From Sulfurovum sp. (GTDB lineage Bacteria > Campylobacterota > Campylobacteria > Campylobacterales > Sulfurovaceae), in the NCBI GenBank assembly GCA_027019175.1, contig JALUXB010000072.1:1-35940 (forward strand): 35,940 bases of DNA, read 5' to 3'. Of the stretch, positions 1-6,097 are shown piece after piece. Position 1 is the stretch's first letter; each line of letters begins with the position of its first letter. The notes beneath the pieces were generated by a model. It did not search any database and had not been told where the DNA came from. It was given only the letters and a program-made list of their open reading frames with translations. Position numbers and translations under genes: made by a program.

Positions 1-993
1 GAGCGCCCGGAGATCGAGTCACAGCTTGGTCAGGCGCAGATCGTCATCAAGCCTGACTACCTGGCACTCTCGCGCTACGGTATCAGTGTCGATGAAGTGA
101 TGCGGGTGATCCGAAACGGCATTGGTGAAGAGCCGGTGACCGAAAAGATAGAGGGGGTCAAGCGCTTTGGCATTGTACCGAAGATCAAAGATGCCAAAAA
201 GGATATCGCCTCCATCAAAGCCGTACTGCTTCGAAGCAACAGCAGCAAGGTGGTGCGGCTTGACCAGGTGTGCGACATCCGTGTCGTTCAGGGACCGGCG
301 TTCATCAAGCGTGAAGACCTCAGCCGCTACATGGTCATCTCCATGGAGGTAGAGGGGCGCGACATCGCCTCGTTTGTTGCTGAAGCAGATGCAAAGATCA
401 AAAAAGAGGTAAATATCCCCAACGGTTACTACATCAAGTGGGCGGGTGACTTTAAAAATATGCAGGAAGCGACCGCAACACTGGCACTCATCATCCCCAT
501 CACCCTGCTGCTGATCACGCTACTGCTCTACACTGCCTTCAACTCCTTTAAAAAGGCGTTCCTCATTCTGCTTGGGGTACCTCTGGGGCTCATCGGGGGG
601 ATTGCGGGACTCATCATCAGCGGCGAGTACCTGAGTGTCTCAGCCATTGTCGGCTTCATTGCCATCTTTGCCATCGCTATTCTCAACGGCATCGTACTGG
701 TCAGCTTCATCGACGAGCTGCGCGAAAAGTTTCCGCATGTCAAAACGATCGACCTGGTCAAAGACGCCACACTGCTGCGCCTGCGCCCGGTACTGATGAC
801 AGCCTTTACTACCCTCTTTGGTATTTTGCCGCTGCTCTTTGCCACCGGTGTGGGCAGCGAGATACAGTACCCGCTCTCTGTTGTCGTAACAGGAGGTATC
901 ATCTCATCAACAGCACTGACACTGCTGATACTTCCGGGGCTTTACATGCTGATGTTTGCAAAAGGAGAGATGAAGAAAAAGAAGAAAAAGTGA
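1..993 (+). CDS. CusA/CzcA-family heavy-metal efflux RND permease, C-terminal part (5' end outside window)
   Basis: The frame is open from base 1, so the gene starts upstream; about 330 C-terminal residues are visible. They show the end of the second periplasmic porter region, then a membrane bundle beginning at LALIIPITLLLITLLLYTAF. The segment LRLRPVLMTAFTTLFGILPL and the following GSEIQYPL are typical of CzcA/CusA pumps rather than of drug-type AcrB pumps. The protein would sit in the inner membrane and drive proton-coupled export of metal cations such as Cu, Ag, Zn, Co or Cd; the metal cannot be told from this part. It ends in a run of lysines after GEM. The adaptor and outer-membrane partners must lie upstream, because none follows. 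Family call is firm, substrate is unknown. Confidence 0.9.
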   Translation, partial: ERPEIESQLGQAQIVIKPDYLALSRYGISVDEVMRVIRNGIGEEPVTEKIEGVKRFGIVPKIKDAKKDIASIKAVLLRSNSSKVVRLDQVCDIRVVQGPAFIKREDLSRYMVISMEVEGRDIASFVAEADAKIKKEVNIPNGYYIKWAGDFKNMQEATATLALIIPITLLLITLLLYTAFNSFKKAFLILLGVPLGLIGGIAGLIISGEYLSVSAIVGFIAIFAIAILNGIVLVSFIDELREKFPHVKTIDLVKDATLLRLRPVLMTAFTTLFGILPLLFATGVGSEIQYPLSVVVTGGIISSTALTLLILPGLYMLMFAKGEMKKKKKK

Positions 994-1006
994 TGGATCA
1001 TTCATC

Positions 1007-1059
1007 ATCCCGCATTGGTTGCGGGATATTGACGCAAAGATTCCTGCCTTCGCAGGAAT
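1007..1059. repeat. Two adjacent palindromes; the second is REP/dRS3-like
   Basis: Bases 1007-1014 pair perfectly with 1020-1027 (8 bp, 5-base loop). Bases 1040-1047 (ATTCCTGC) pair perfectly with 1052-1059 (GCAGGAAT) around a CTTC loop. The second motif belongs to the ATTCC...GGAAT class of dispersed intergenic palindromes known in many proteobacteria (for example Neisseria dRS3-type repeats). The pair lies between the convergent metal pump and the minus-strand gene ending at 1070. It could also help terminate either transcript, but no T tract follows the stems. Confidence 0.5.
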
Positions 1060-1069
1060 GAAAAAATAA

Positions 1070-2206
1070 TCAGTAGAGCCTGTCGATAAACTGTTGCAGC
1101 TTCTCTTTCGCATTTTCAAGCAGCACTTTGCTTTTTTGGGACAGTTTTCCCTCTTCGGACATAGAGGTGTTCATGAACTGTTCAATGCTTTCTATAAGCT
1201 TTTTGGTCTCATGCATTTCATTGAGTGATTTTGGGTGGTACTCGTTTTCATGCTCTTTCACTCCTTCAATATGAAGGATACGCTTGAGTTTCCCGTTCTG
1301 TTCACCCAGCACCACTTCATAGGTCTTGAGTACAGCAATCGCATCATTCATATGGGCATCGACACGATCCATCTCCTCTTTACAGTTTCCTTTCTGCTTT
1401 GCATACTCCTGTGCCTCTTCAAGCTGCTGCTTTGCAAATGCCAGGTTACTGCTTGAGCGGGATGCCACACGAATACCGTAGATGATACCCATGACCAGCA
1501 TCACAACAACAAAGACAAAGGCTCCGCCAAGGAACAGATCCGGTTTGTCACCAAAAAGCGTAGCATACCAGCCAAGCACTTTTGTCGCTGTCTCCTGTGT
1601 CGGCATCTTTGTAACATCAAGAGTTATCCCTGCCTTTTCCGTTGCAAGATAGATCAGTCCGGCAAAGGTCAGGAAACCGGCAACCAGTGCAAGCAGTAAA
1701 CTGGTAAATTTACCGCTGGAAATCTCTTTGACTTCAAAAGGCGGCAGTTCTTCTTTGGGCTGAAAGGTTACAATGTCTTCTAAAGTCTCCTCATCATCCT
1801 CCTCGTAACCAAGTACTTTCAACAGTGACTCACTCTCATCGAGTGCATGCTCCTTCAGTGAGAGCTTTGCCTCTTCATAGCGTTTGAGATCATCCTGTAA
1901 CAGCAGTTTGCAGGCATCAAGCTGTTTTTCCGTATCATCGACAATATGACGTGTCTTTTCAATCAGCAGGAGGGCGGCTTCATGCTTTTTAAGATTACCG
2001 ATCTGCGCTTCTGCATCCGCATCAAGCGATGTATCGGCATCTCCTGTTTCAGAAATCTCTTCTTTGGCTGTTTCTGTTTCCTCCACTTCTGTTTCCTTCT
2101 CTACAGGCTGTGCTTCTGAGGTTTCTGTCTCTTCAGCACTTTCAACAACTTCTGGCTGCTGGGTTTCATGCTCTGTTGACGTACTTTTTTTCACATCTTC
2201 ACTCAT
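1070..2206 (-). CDS. Acidic, coiled-coil, two-segment membrane protein of unknown function
   Basis: I do not recognise this 378-residue protein. Residues 1-65 are a Glu/Thr/Ser-rich low-complexity acidic tail. Residues about 70-125 are strongly helical and charged, probably coiled coil. A first hydrophobic segment (FTSLLLALVAGFLTFAGLIY, about 168-187) and a second (about 225-245, GGAFVFVVVMLVMGIIYGI) flank a loop of about 40 residues. A second coiled-coil region follows (about 250-378). There is no signal peptide, so both ends are probably cytoplasmic with a short periplasmic loop. The start ATG has AAGGAG six bases upstream and a TAAAAT box at 2237-2242. It is divergent from rseP and shares its 125-base promoter region. 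A scaffold or envelope role is possible, but nothing in the sequence shows one. Confidence 0.75.
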   Translation of the reverse strand: MSEDVKKSTSTEHETQQPEVVESAEETETSEAQPVEKETEVEETETAKEEISETGDADTSLDADAEAQIGNLKKHEAALLLIEKTRHIVDDTEKQLDACKLLLQDDLKRYEEAKLSLKEHALDESESLLKVLGYEEDDEETLEDIVTFQPKEELPPFEVKEISSGKFTSLLLALVAGFLTFAGLIYLATEKAGITLDVTKMPTQETATKVLGWYATLFGDKPDLFLGGAFVFVVVMLVMGIIYGIRVASRSSSNLAFAKQQLEEAQEYAKQKGNCKEEMDRVDAHMNDAIAVLKTYEVVLGEQNGKLKRILHIEGVKEHENEYHPKSLNEMHETKKLIESIEQFMNTSMSEEGKLSQKSKVLLENAKEKLQQFIDRLY

Positions 2207-2236
2207 TGTCTCTCCTTGTGTGTGACTATTGTTTCT

Positions 2237-2302
2237 ATTTTAGCAAAAAAAGCGGGTGATTGTTTAATCTATATCAATTTTTTTCAGGATATGCGATATA
2301 AT
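2237..2302. promoter_or_regulatory. Divergent promoter region for the membrane protein and rseP
   Basis: A minus-strand TAAAAT box (plus-strand ATTTTA at 2237-2242) lies 31 bases before the start at 2206. A plus-strand TATAAT at 2297-2302 lies 30 bases before the rseP ATG and is preceded by spaced T tracts instead of a clear -35 box, the style known for Campylobacterota sigma-70 promoters. Confidence 0.55.
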
Positions 2303-2331
2303 TTCCCACTATATTATCACTTAGGAACATT

Positions 2332-3384
2332 ATGGGTATTCTTGTCGCACTGCTGGTGCTCTCTTTTCTTATCTTTTTTCATGAACTTGGCCACTTTACG
2401 GCTGCACGTCTTTTCGGTGTACGTGTCGATGTCTTCAGCATCGGCTTTGGCAAACGCCTATGGATCAAAAAGATCGGCCAGACAGAATGGAGTCTCTCAG
2501 CCATTCCTCTTGGCGGCTATGTCAAAATGAAAGGGCAGGATGATACAGACCCTACTCTCAAAAGTTCAGACCCGGACAGTTATAATGCCAAAAAACCGTG
2601 GCAGCGCATCATTATTCTTCTCGCAGGCCCTTTTGCCAACTTTCTGATGGCATTTCTGCTCTATCTTGCCATCGCCTATATGGGGGTTCCAAAGCTGCTT
2701 CCCTATGTCGGTCAGGTCAGCAAAGATGCTCCCGCTTTTAAAGCCGGTTTGCAAAAAGGTGACAAGATCGTACAGATCAATGGACACAACATCCGGTTTT
2801 GGGAAGAGATCGGAAAAGCGATCAATGAAGATACCGGCAAGATCACTCTTGTGATCGAACGCAAACAGCATCTGAAAACTCTGGTACTCGAACCCAAGCG
2901 TATTGAAGACAAAAACATCTTTGGTGAACCCATTACACGACGGATTATCGGTATCTCCCCAATGAAAAAACAGACCACAGTCGTATACGGCTTTTTGGAT
3001 GGATTCAAATATGCGTGGGATGAAACTGTCAAAGCAAGTACGCTCATTTTCAAGAGTGTCCAAAAACTGCTTACCGGAGCAGTGGGGGCTGACAAACTCG
3101 GCGGTATTATCACCATTGTCGATGTGACGGCACAGGCAACCCATGCAGGGATTCTTGCCCTCTTCTTCTTTACTGCCCTCATCTCGGTAAACCTCGGAGT
3201 GCTCAACCTTCTGCCCATTCCTGCCCTTGACGGCGGACACATCATGTTCAATCTCTACGAAATACTGCGGGGAAAAGAACCGAGTGAACATGTGATGTAC
3301 TACATGACCGTGACCGGCTGGATGATTTTGGGAGGCTTGATGATGCTCGGACTCTACAACGATATCAATCGGCTGATGGGATAA
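2332..3384 (+). CDS. rseP: RIP metalloprotease, site-2 protease RseP
   Basis: Intramembrane zinc metalloprotease of the M50 (site-2 protease) family, 350 residues, usual length for the compact RseP type with one PDZ domain. The zinc motif HELGH is at residues 17-21 in the first membrane helix. A PDZ domain covers about 115-190 (VSKDAPAFKAGLQKGDKI). The third metal ligand lies in LLPIPALDGGHI near residue 295, in a C-terminal helix. It would cut anti-sigma factors or leftover signal peptides in the inner membrane. The ATG at 2332 has AGGA five bases upstream, and translation from it gives the normal N-terminus MGILVALLVLSF. A hairpin and a REP-like palindrome separate it from the next gene. 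In relatives rseP often follows pgsA, which is not seen here. Confidence 0.95.
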   Translation: MGILVALLVLSFLIFFHELGHFTAARLFGVRVDVFSIGFGKRLWIKKIGQTEWSLSAIPLGGYVKMKGQDDTDPTLKSSDPDSYNAKKPWQRIIILLAGPFANFLMAFLLYLAIAYMGVPKLLPYVGQVSKDAPAFKAGLQKGDKIVQINGHNIRFWEEIGKAINEDTGKITLVIERKQHLKTLVLEPKRIEDKNIFGEPITRRIIGISPMKKQTTVVYGFLDGFKYAWDETVKASTLIFKSVQKLLTGAVGADKLGGIITIVDVTAQATHAGILALFFFTALISVNLGVLNLLPIPALDGGHIMFNLYEILRGKEPSEHVMYYMTVTGWMILGGLMMLGLYNDINRLMG

Positions 3385-3391
3385 TAAAAAT

Positions 3392-3424
3392 TAAGAGGGA
3401 AAAGTTATGGTATGCTCCCTCTTA
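3392..3424 (+). terminator. Stem-loop after rseP, possible terminator
   Basis: TAAGAGGGA at 3392-3400 pairs perfectly with TCCCTCTTA at 3416-3424 (9 bp, 15-base loop), seven bases after the rseP stop codon. No T tract follows directly, so it could be an attenuating or RNA-stabilising hairpin rather than a full terminator. Confidence 0.45.
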
Positions 3425-3447
3425 GAAAGCTTTTAAAAACCATGTAG

Positions 3448-3465
3448 GGTGCGTAACCACGCACC
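3448..3465. repeat. REP-like palindrome GGTGCGT-N4-ACGCACC
   Basis: A perfect 7-bp stem with an AACC loop, embedded in GTAGGGTGCGT...ACGCACC. This motif class is widely dispersed in intergenic DNA of unrelated bacteria. It ends about 14 bases before the yggS start, just upstream of the ribosome site AAGGA. Confidence 0.5.
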
Positions 3466-3479
3466 AAAAAGGATAAAAA

Positions 3480-4163
3480 ATGATACTCGATAAAGAACAC
3501 CTGCGTAAAAACCTCGATGAAGTGATCTGGAACATTGAACAGGCGCGAATCAGCGTCAGTGAACACCACATCGTCAAACTGGTAACGGTTGCCAAGTATA
3601 CCGAAGTGGAAAATATTGCCACACTCTACGAACTCGGACAACGTGCTTTTGGTGAAAACCAGGTACAGCAGCTGCGTGAACGTATGGCACAGCTTGAAGA
3701 TTTGCCGCTGGAGTGGCACATGATTGGCCGGCTTCAAAAAAACAAGATCAACAACCTCATCGACCTACGCCCTGCTTTGATGCAGTCACTTGACAGTCTT
3801 GACCTCGCACTTGAAATGCAAAAAAAATTAGAAGCCAAAGAAGCCGGGATGCACTGTCTGATGCAGGTCAATTCTGCAAAAGAAGAAACAAAGGCCGGCG
3901 TTTCCCCTGAAGCGGCAGTCGATACCTACCTCAAGATTAAAGAAACATGCCCCAACATCACGCTTAAAGGGGTTATGACCATCGGTGCCCATACAGATGA
4001 TGCAAAAGCCATTCAGGCAAGCTTTGAGACAACACATAGTATTTTTGAAACACTTGAAAAAGAGGGTGCATCTGTCTGCTCCATGGGTATGAGCGGAGAT
4101 TACGAACTGGCAATCAAATGCGGATCGAATATGGTGAGAATAGGATCGGCACTATTCAGATAG
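3480..4163 (+). CDS. yggS: YggS/PLPBP-family pyridoxal-phosphate homeostasis protein
   Basis: A 227-residue cytoplasmic TIM-barrel protein of the fold type III PLP-binding family, which buffers pyridoxal phosphate rather than acting as an enzyme. The PLP lysine is K39 in the motif VTVAKYTE. Other family marks are FGENQVQQL, WHMIGRLQKNKI and the C-terminal MGMSGDYELAIKCGSNMVRI that binds the phosphate. Length is normal. The ATG at 3480 follows AAGGA with a suitable gap, after the REP-like palindrome. It sits downstream of rseP on the same strand, about 95 bases apart, so co-transcription is possible but interrupted by two hairpins. Confidence 0.95.
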   Translation: MILDKEHLRKNLDEVIWNIEQARISVSEHHIVKLVTVAKYTEVENIATLYELGQRAFGENQVQQLRERMAQLEDLPLEWHMIGRLQKNKINNLIDLRPALMQSLDSLDLALEMQKKLEAKEAGMHCLMQVNSAKEETKAGVSPEAAVDTYLKIKETCPNITLKGVMTIGAHTDDAKAIQASFETTHSIFETLEKEGASVCSMGMSGDYELAIKCGSNMVRIGSALFR

Positions 4164-4199
4164 TTAAGCGTTAAGAATATGGGAAAAGAGTAGAGAAGT

Positions 4200-4224
4200 T
4201 TCATACGGCATTATGCCGTATGAA
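4200..4224. terminator. Bidirectional stem-loop between yggS and the outer-membrane protein
   Basis: TTCATACGGCA at 4200-4210 pairs perfectly with TGCCGTATGAA at 4214-4224 (11 bp, 3-base loop). It lies between two convergent genes, eight bases from the minus-strand stop. The following DNA is only moderately T-rich on either strand, but position and strength fit a shared transcription end. Confidence 0.6.
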
Positions 4225-4231
4225 GCGATGA

Positions 4232-4792
4232 TTAAAACTTGTAGTTTACACCAAATGTCCAGGCTTCGTCATCAACCTTGAAACCGTCTCTTGTTTCAAT
4301 ACCATTTGCGAGTGAAGTATAATCTACAAAGAGAACCACATTGTCCATGACGTCGTAACTTGCACCAAGACCCCATTGGAAATCGTTTCCTTTTGCTGAT
4401 CCACCACCATCTTTCGGAGTTACTTTTGTATAACCAACACCTGCAAGTGCATAGACTTTCATTGCATCAAATACAGGGTACTGAGGTTTTAGGAATACAC
4501 TTCCACTTATTGCATGATTGATGTCATTCTTTCCTGACATAGTATCTGTAAAACGACCTTCAACTGCAAAGTAGTTATTGAATTCATATCCGCCGATCAG
4601 TGTATAGTTTGTCAGTGTATCCGAACCATCATCCCATGATGCTTTATTTGAAGCGACACCAAGACCTGCGTAGAACCCGCCTACTGGAGCCGGAGCGACT
4701 ACCGGAGTTTCTACAGGGGCAATATCACCACCCGCCATTGCCGTACCGGCAAGCATCATGCTTGCTACTGTTGAAATCAATATTTTTTTCAT
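4232..4792 (-). CDS. Small outer-membrane beta-barrel protein (OmpW/opacity-like)
   Basis: A 186-residue secreted protein with a clear signal peptide (residues 1-20, cut after AMA). The mature part alternates polar and aromatic residues in short strands, with YAGLGVASNKASW at the start and WTFGVNYKF at the end. The terminal Phe is the usual Bam recognition mark for an outer-membrane barrel, here probably eight strands. A spacer rich in Pro and Val (VETPVVAPAPV) follows the signal peptide. Similar porin-family or opacity-like proteins are common in Campylobacterota; the ligand, if any, is unknown. It has its own promoter (TATAAT, 4823-4828) and is convergent with yggS. Confidence 0.8.
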   Translation of the reverse strand: MKKILISTVASMMLAGTAMAGGDIAPVETPVVAPAPVGGFYAGLGVASNKASWDDGSDTLTNYTLIGGYEFNNYFAVEGRFTDTMSGKNDINHAISGSVFLKPQYPVFDAMKVYALAGVGYTKVTPKDGGGSAKGNDFQWGLGASYDVMDNVVLFVDYTSLANGIETRDGFKVDDEAWTFGVNYKF

Positions 4793-4822
4793 TCTTCTGT
4801 CCTTGTATTTTTATTGAAATAT

Positions 4823-4828
4823 ATTATA
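4823..4828 (-). promoter_or_regulatory. -10 box for the outer-membrane protein gene
   Basis: The minus strand reads TATAAT, about 30 bases upstream of the start at 4792, within very AT-rich DNA. Confidence 0.55.
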
Positions 4829-4873
4829 GTTCTACTTTACTTAATATGGACTTTAAATATCGATTTAAATCAT

Positions 4874-5293
4874 TTAGGCAGTTTTGCTCTGGCAATGTTC
4901 ACATATGCCATACAAATTTACCTGCCGTTTGTGGAGCTTGAAATGCTCCTGACGGCTAAGCTGATGGAAAAGCGCATCGGTTTCGTCAAAACACAGTTTG
5001 TCCTCTACTTCACCGCATTCGGTACAGATCATATGGATATGATCCTCTTTTGCCAGTTCATATTTTGATTTTTTTCCAACAATCGGCACTTCGACAAGTA
5101 CCTCTTTTTCGACCATCAGTATAATATTTTTATAAATCGTAGCGAGAGAAAGCGAGGGATGTACTTTGACTACTTTTTCATATATATCCTCTACGGACAT
5201 ATGTCCGTGACGGTCAATTTCACCAAGGATATTCATCCGTTGAAACGTTGCTTTCAGTCCATGCTCATTCAACAGTACTGCATAGTCGATCAT
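4874..5293 (-). CDS. perR: PerR/Fur-family metal-dependent repressor
   Basis: A 139-residue Fur-superfamily regulator. The N-terminal winged helix (about 1-80) includes LKATFQRMNILG and SLSLATIYKNIILM. The dimerisation domain has the metal motif DHIHMICTECGEVED and a second cysteine pair CEHC near the end, giving a CxxC...CxxC structural zinc site. The full set fits PerR, the peroxide sensor, better than iron-sensing Fur, and so does the neighbouring upstream peroxiredoxin. This assignment between Fur paralogues is inferred from context; residue comparison would be needed to prove it. The ATG at 5293 has AAGGA five bases upstream. Two palindromes in its leader could be its own operator. Confidence 0.85.
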   Translation of the reverse strand: MIDYAVLLNEHGLKATFQRMNILGEIDRHGHMSVEDIYEKVVKVHPSLSLATIYKNIILMVEKEVLVEVPIVGKKSKYELAKEDHIHMICTECGEVEDKLCFDETDALFHQLSRQEHFKLHKRQVNLYGICEHCQSKTA

Positions 5294-5304
5294 ATCTATC
5301 CTTC

Positions 5305-5318
5305 AAGTCTTTTGACTT
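5305..5318. promoter_or_regulatory. Small palindrome AAGTC-TTTT-GACTT in the perR leader
   Basis: Perfect 5-bp inverted repeat directly upstream of the perR ribosome site. It may be part of an operator or an RNA hairpin close to the start codon. Confidence 0.35.
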
Positions 5319-5324
5319 ATATCT

Positions 5325-5352
5325 AACCAAACATACTGCTGTATGCTTGGTT
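5325..5352. promoter_or_regulatory. Candidate operator: 12-bp inverted repeat upstream of perR
   Basis: AACCAAACATAC at 5325-5336 and GTATGCTTGGTT at 5341-5352 form an inverted repeat with one mismatch and a 4-base centre. It lies between the terminator of the peroxiredoxin gene and the perR start, where the perR promoter should be. It does not resemble the Bacillus PerR box, so its binding protein is unknown. Confidence 0.45.
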
Positions 5353-5362
5353 GGACACAATT

Positions 5363-5388
5363 AAAAAAGGGGACAGAGAGTCCGTCCC
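5363..5388 (-). terminator. Rho-independent terminator of the 2-Cys peroxiredoxin gene
   Basis: Reading the minus strand, GGGAC and GTCCC (pairing 5384-5388 with 5370-5374) enclose an imperfect inner stem, followed at once by a run of six T (5368-5363). It starts nine bases after the peroxiredoxin stop, so perR is mainly expressed from its own promoter. Confidence 0.75.
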
Positions 5389-5396
5389 ACTTTTAC

Positions 5397-5993
5397 TTAC
5401 AGCTCTTCAGCGTGTTTTGCAAGGTATTCTGCAACACCGTCAGCATCAGGCTTCATTGCTTCGTCACCTTTTTGCCAACCTGCAGGACATACTTCTCCGT
5501 GCTCGTTGGTAAACTGCATTGCATCGATCATTCTAAGCATCTCATCTACGTTTCTTCCCAGTGGAAGATCGTTGATCACTGCGTGTCTTACTGTACCGTC
5601 AGTATCGATAAGGAATGAACCTCTTAACGCAACAGCTTCATCCAACAGTACATCAAAGTCTCTTGAAATCTGCTTTGTCAGGTCGGCAACAAGTGGGAAG
5701 TTGATGCGCCCGATACCACCTTTTTCTACCGGAGTCTCTCTCCATGCAAAGTGTGAGAACTGGCTGTCTACAGAAACACCGATAACATTTACGCCTCTTT
5801 CCTGGAACTCATTGTATCTGTGAGAAAATGCAATGATCTCCGAAGGACATACAAATGTAAAGTCAAGCGGGTAGAAGAAAACAACTGTTCCTTTTTCTCC
5901 GAAGTTCTGGTAGAGGTTGAAATCCTCAACAATCTGTCCGTCAGCGAGTACTGCTGTTGCTGTAAAGTCAGGTGCTTTTTTGGTTACTAACAT
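5397..5993 (-). CDS. Typical 2-Cys peroxiredoxin (AhpC/Prx1 class)
   Basis: Thiol peroxidase that reduces hydrogen peroxide and organic peroxides in the cytoplasm. The peroxidatic cysteine is C49 in DFTFVCPSE and the resolving cysteine is C169 in GEVCPAGW. The GGIG motif of overoxidation-sensitive enzymes is present, but the C-terminal YF motif is not (the end reads YLAKHAEEL). I place the start at the ATG at 5993, giving MLVTKKAPDF and 198 residues, because AAGGA at 6000-6004 is six bases before it. The upstream ATG at 5999 would have no gap to this site. A GATAAT box at 6039-6044 may be its -10. A terminator separates it from perR downstream. Confidence 0.95.
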   Translation of the reverse strand: MLVTKKAPDFTATAVLADGQIVEDFNLYQNFGEKGTVVFFYPLDFTFVCPSEIIAFSHRYNEFQERGVNVIGVSVDSQFSHFAWRETPVEKGGIGRINFPLVADLTKQISRDFDVLLDEAVALRGSFLIDTDGTVRHAVINDLPLGRNVDEMLRMIDAMQFTNEHGEVCPAGWQKGDEAMKPDADGVAEYLAKHAEEL

Positions 5994-6074
5994 AGTCATT
6001 CCTTAATGATAATTTTTATTGTTTGAGTAGTTTAGCGTATTATCTTTAATGCTTTATTAATCAGGATTAAAGTC

Positions 6075-6097
6075 GGATAAAAAAACTCTTTTTATCC
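6075..6097 (-). terminator. AT-rich stem-loop at the end of the ubiD-like gene
   Basis: On the minus strand GGATAAAAA pairs with TTTTTATCC around a short loop, and the stem contains the stop codon of the decarboxylase gene. The T-rich right arm could act in termination, but the low GC content makes it weak. Confidence 0.35.

Noticed and set aside
2566..3291. A 241-residue open frame opposite rseP
   Set aside because: Antisense shadow; the plus strand has the zinc motif, PDZ domain and a normal length.
5994..6010. A PerR box before the 2-Cys peroxiredoxin gene
   Set aside because: The AATTATCATTAA stretch is only partly symmetric and does not match the known PerR box; AT-rich leader DNA makes such matches common.
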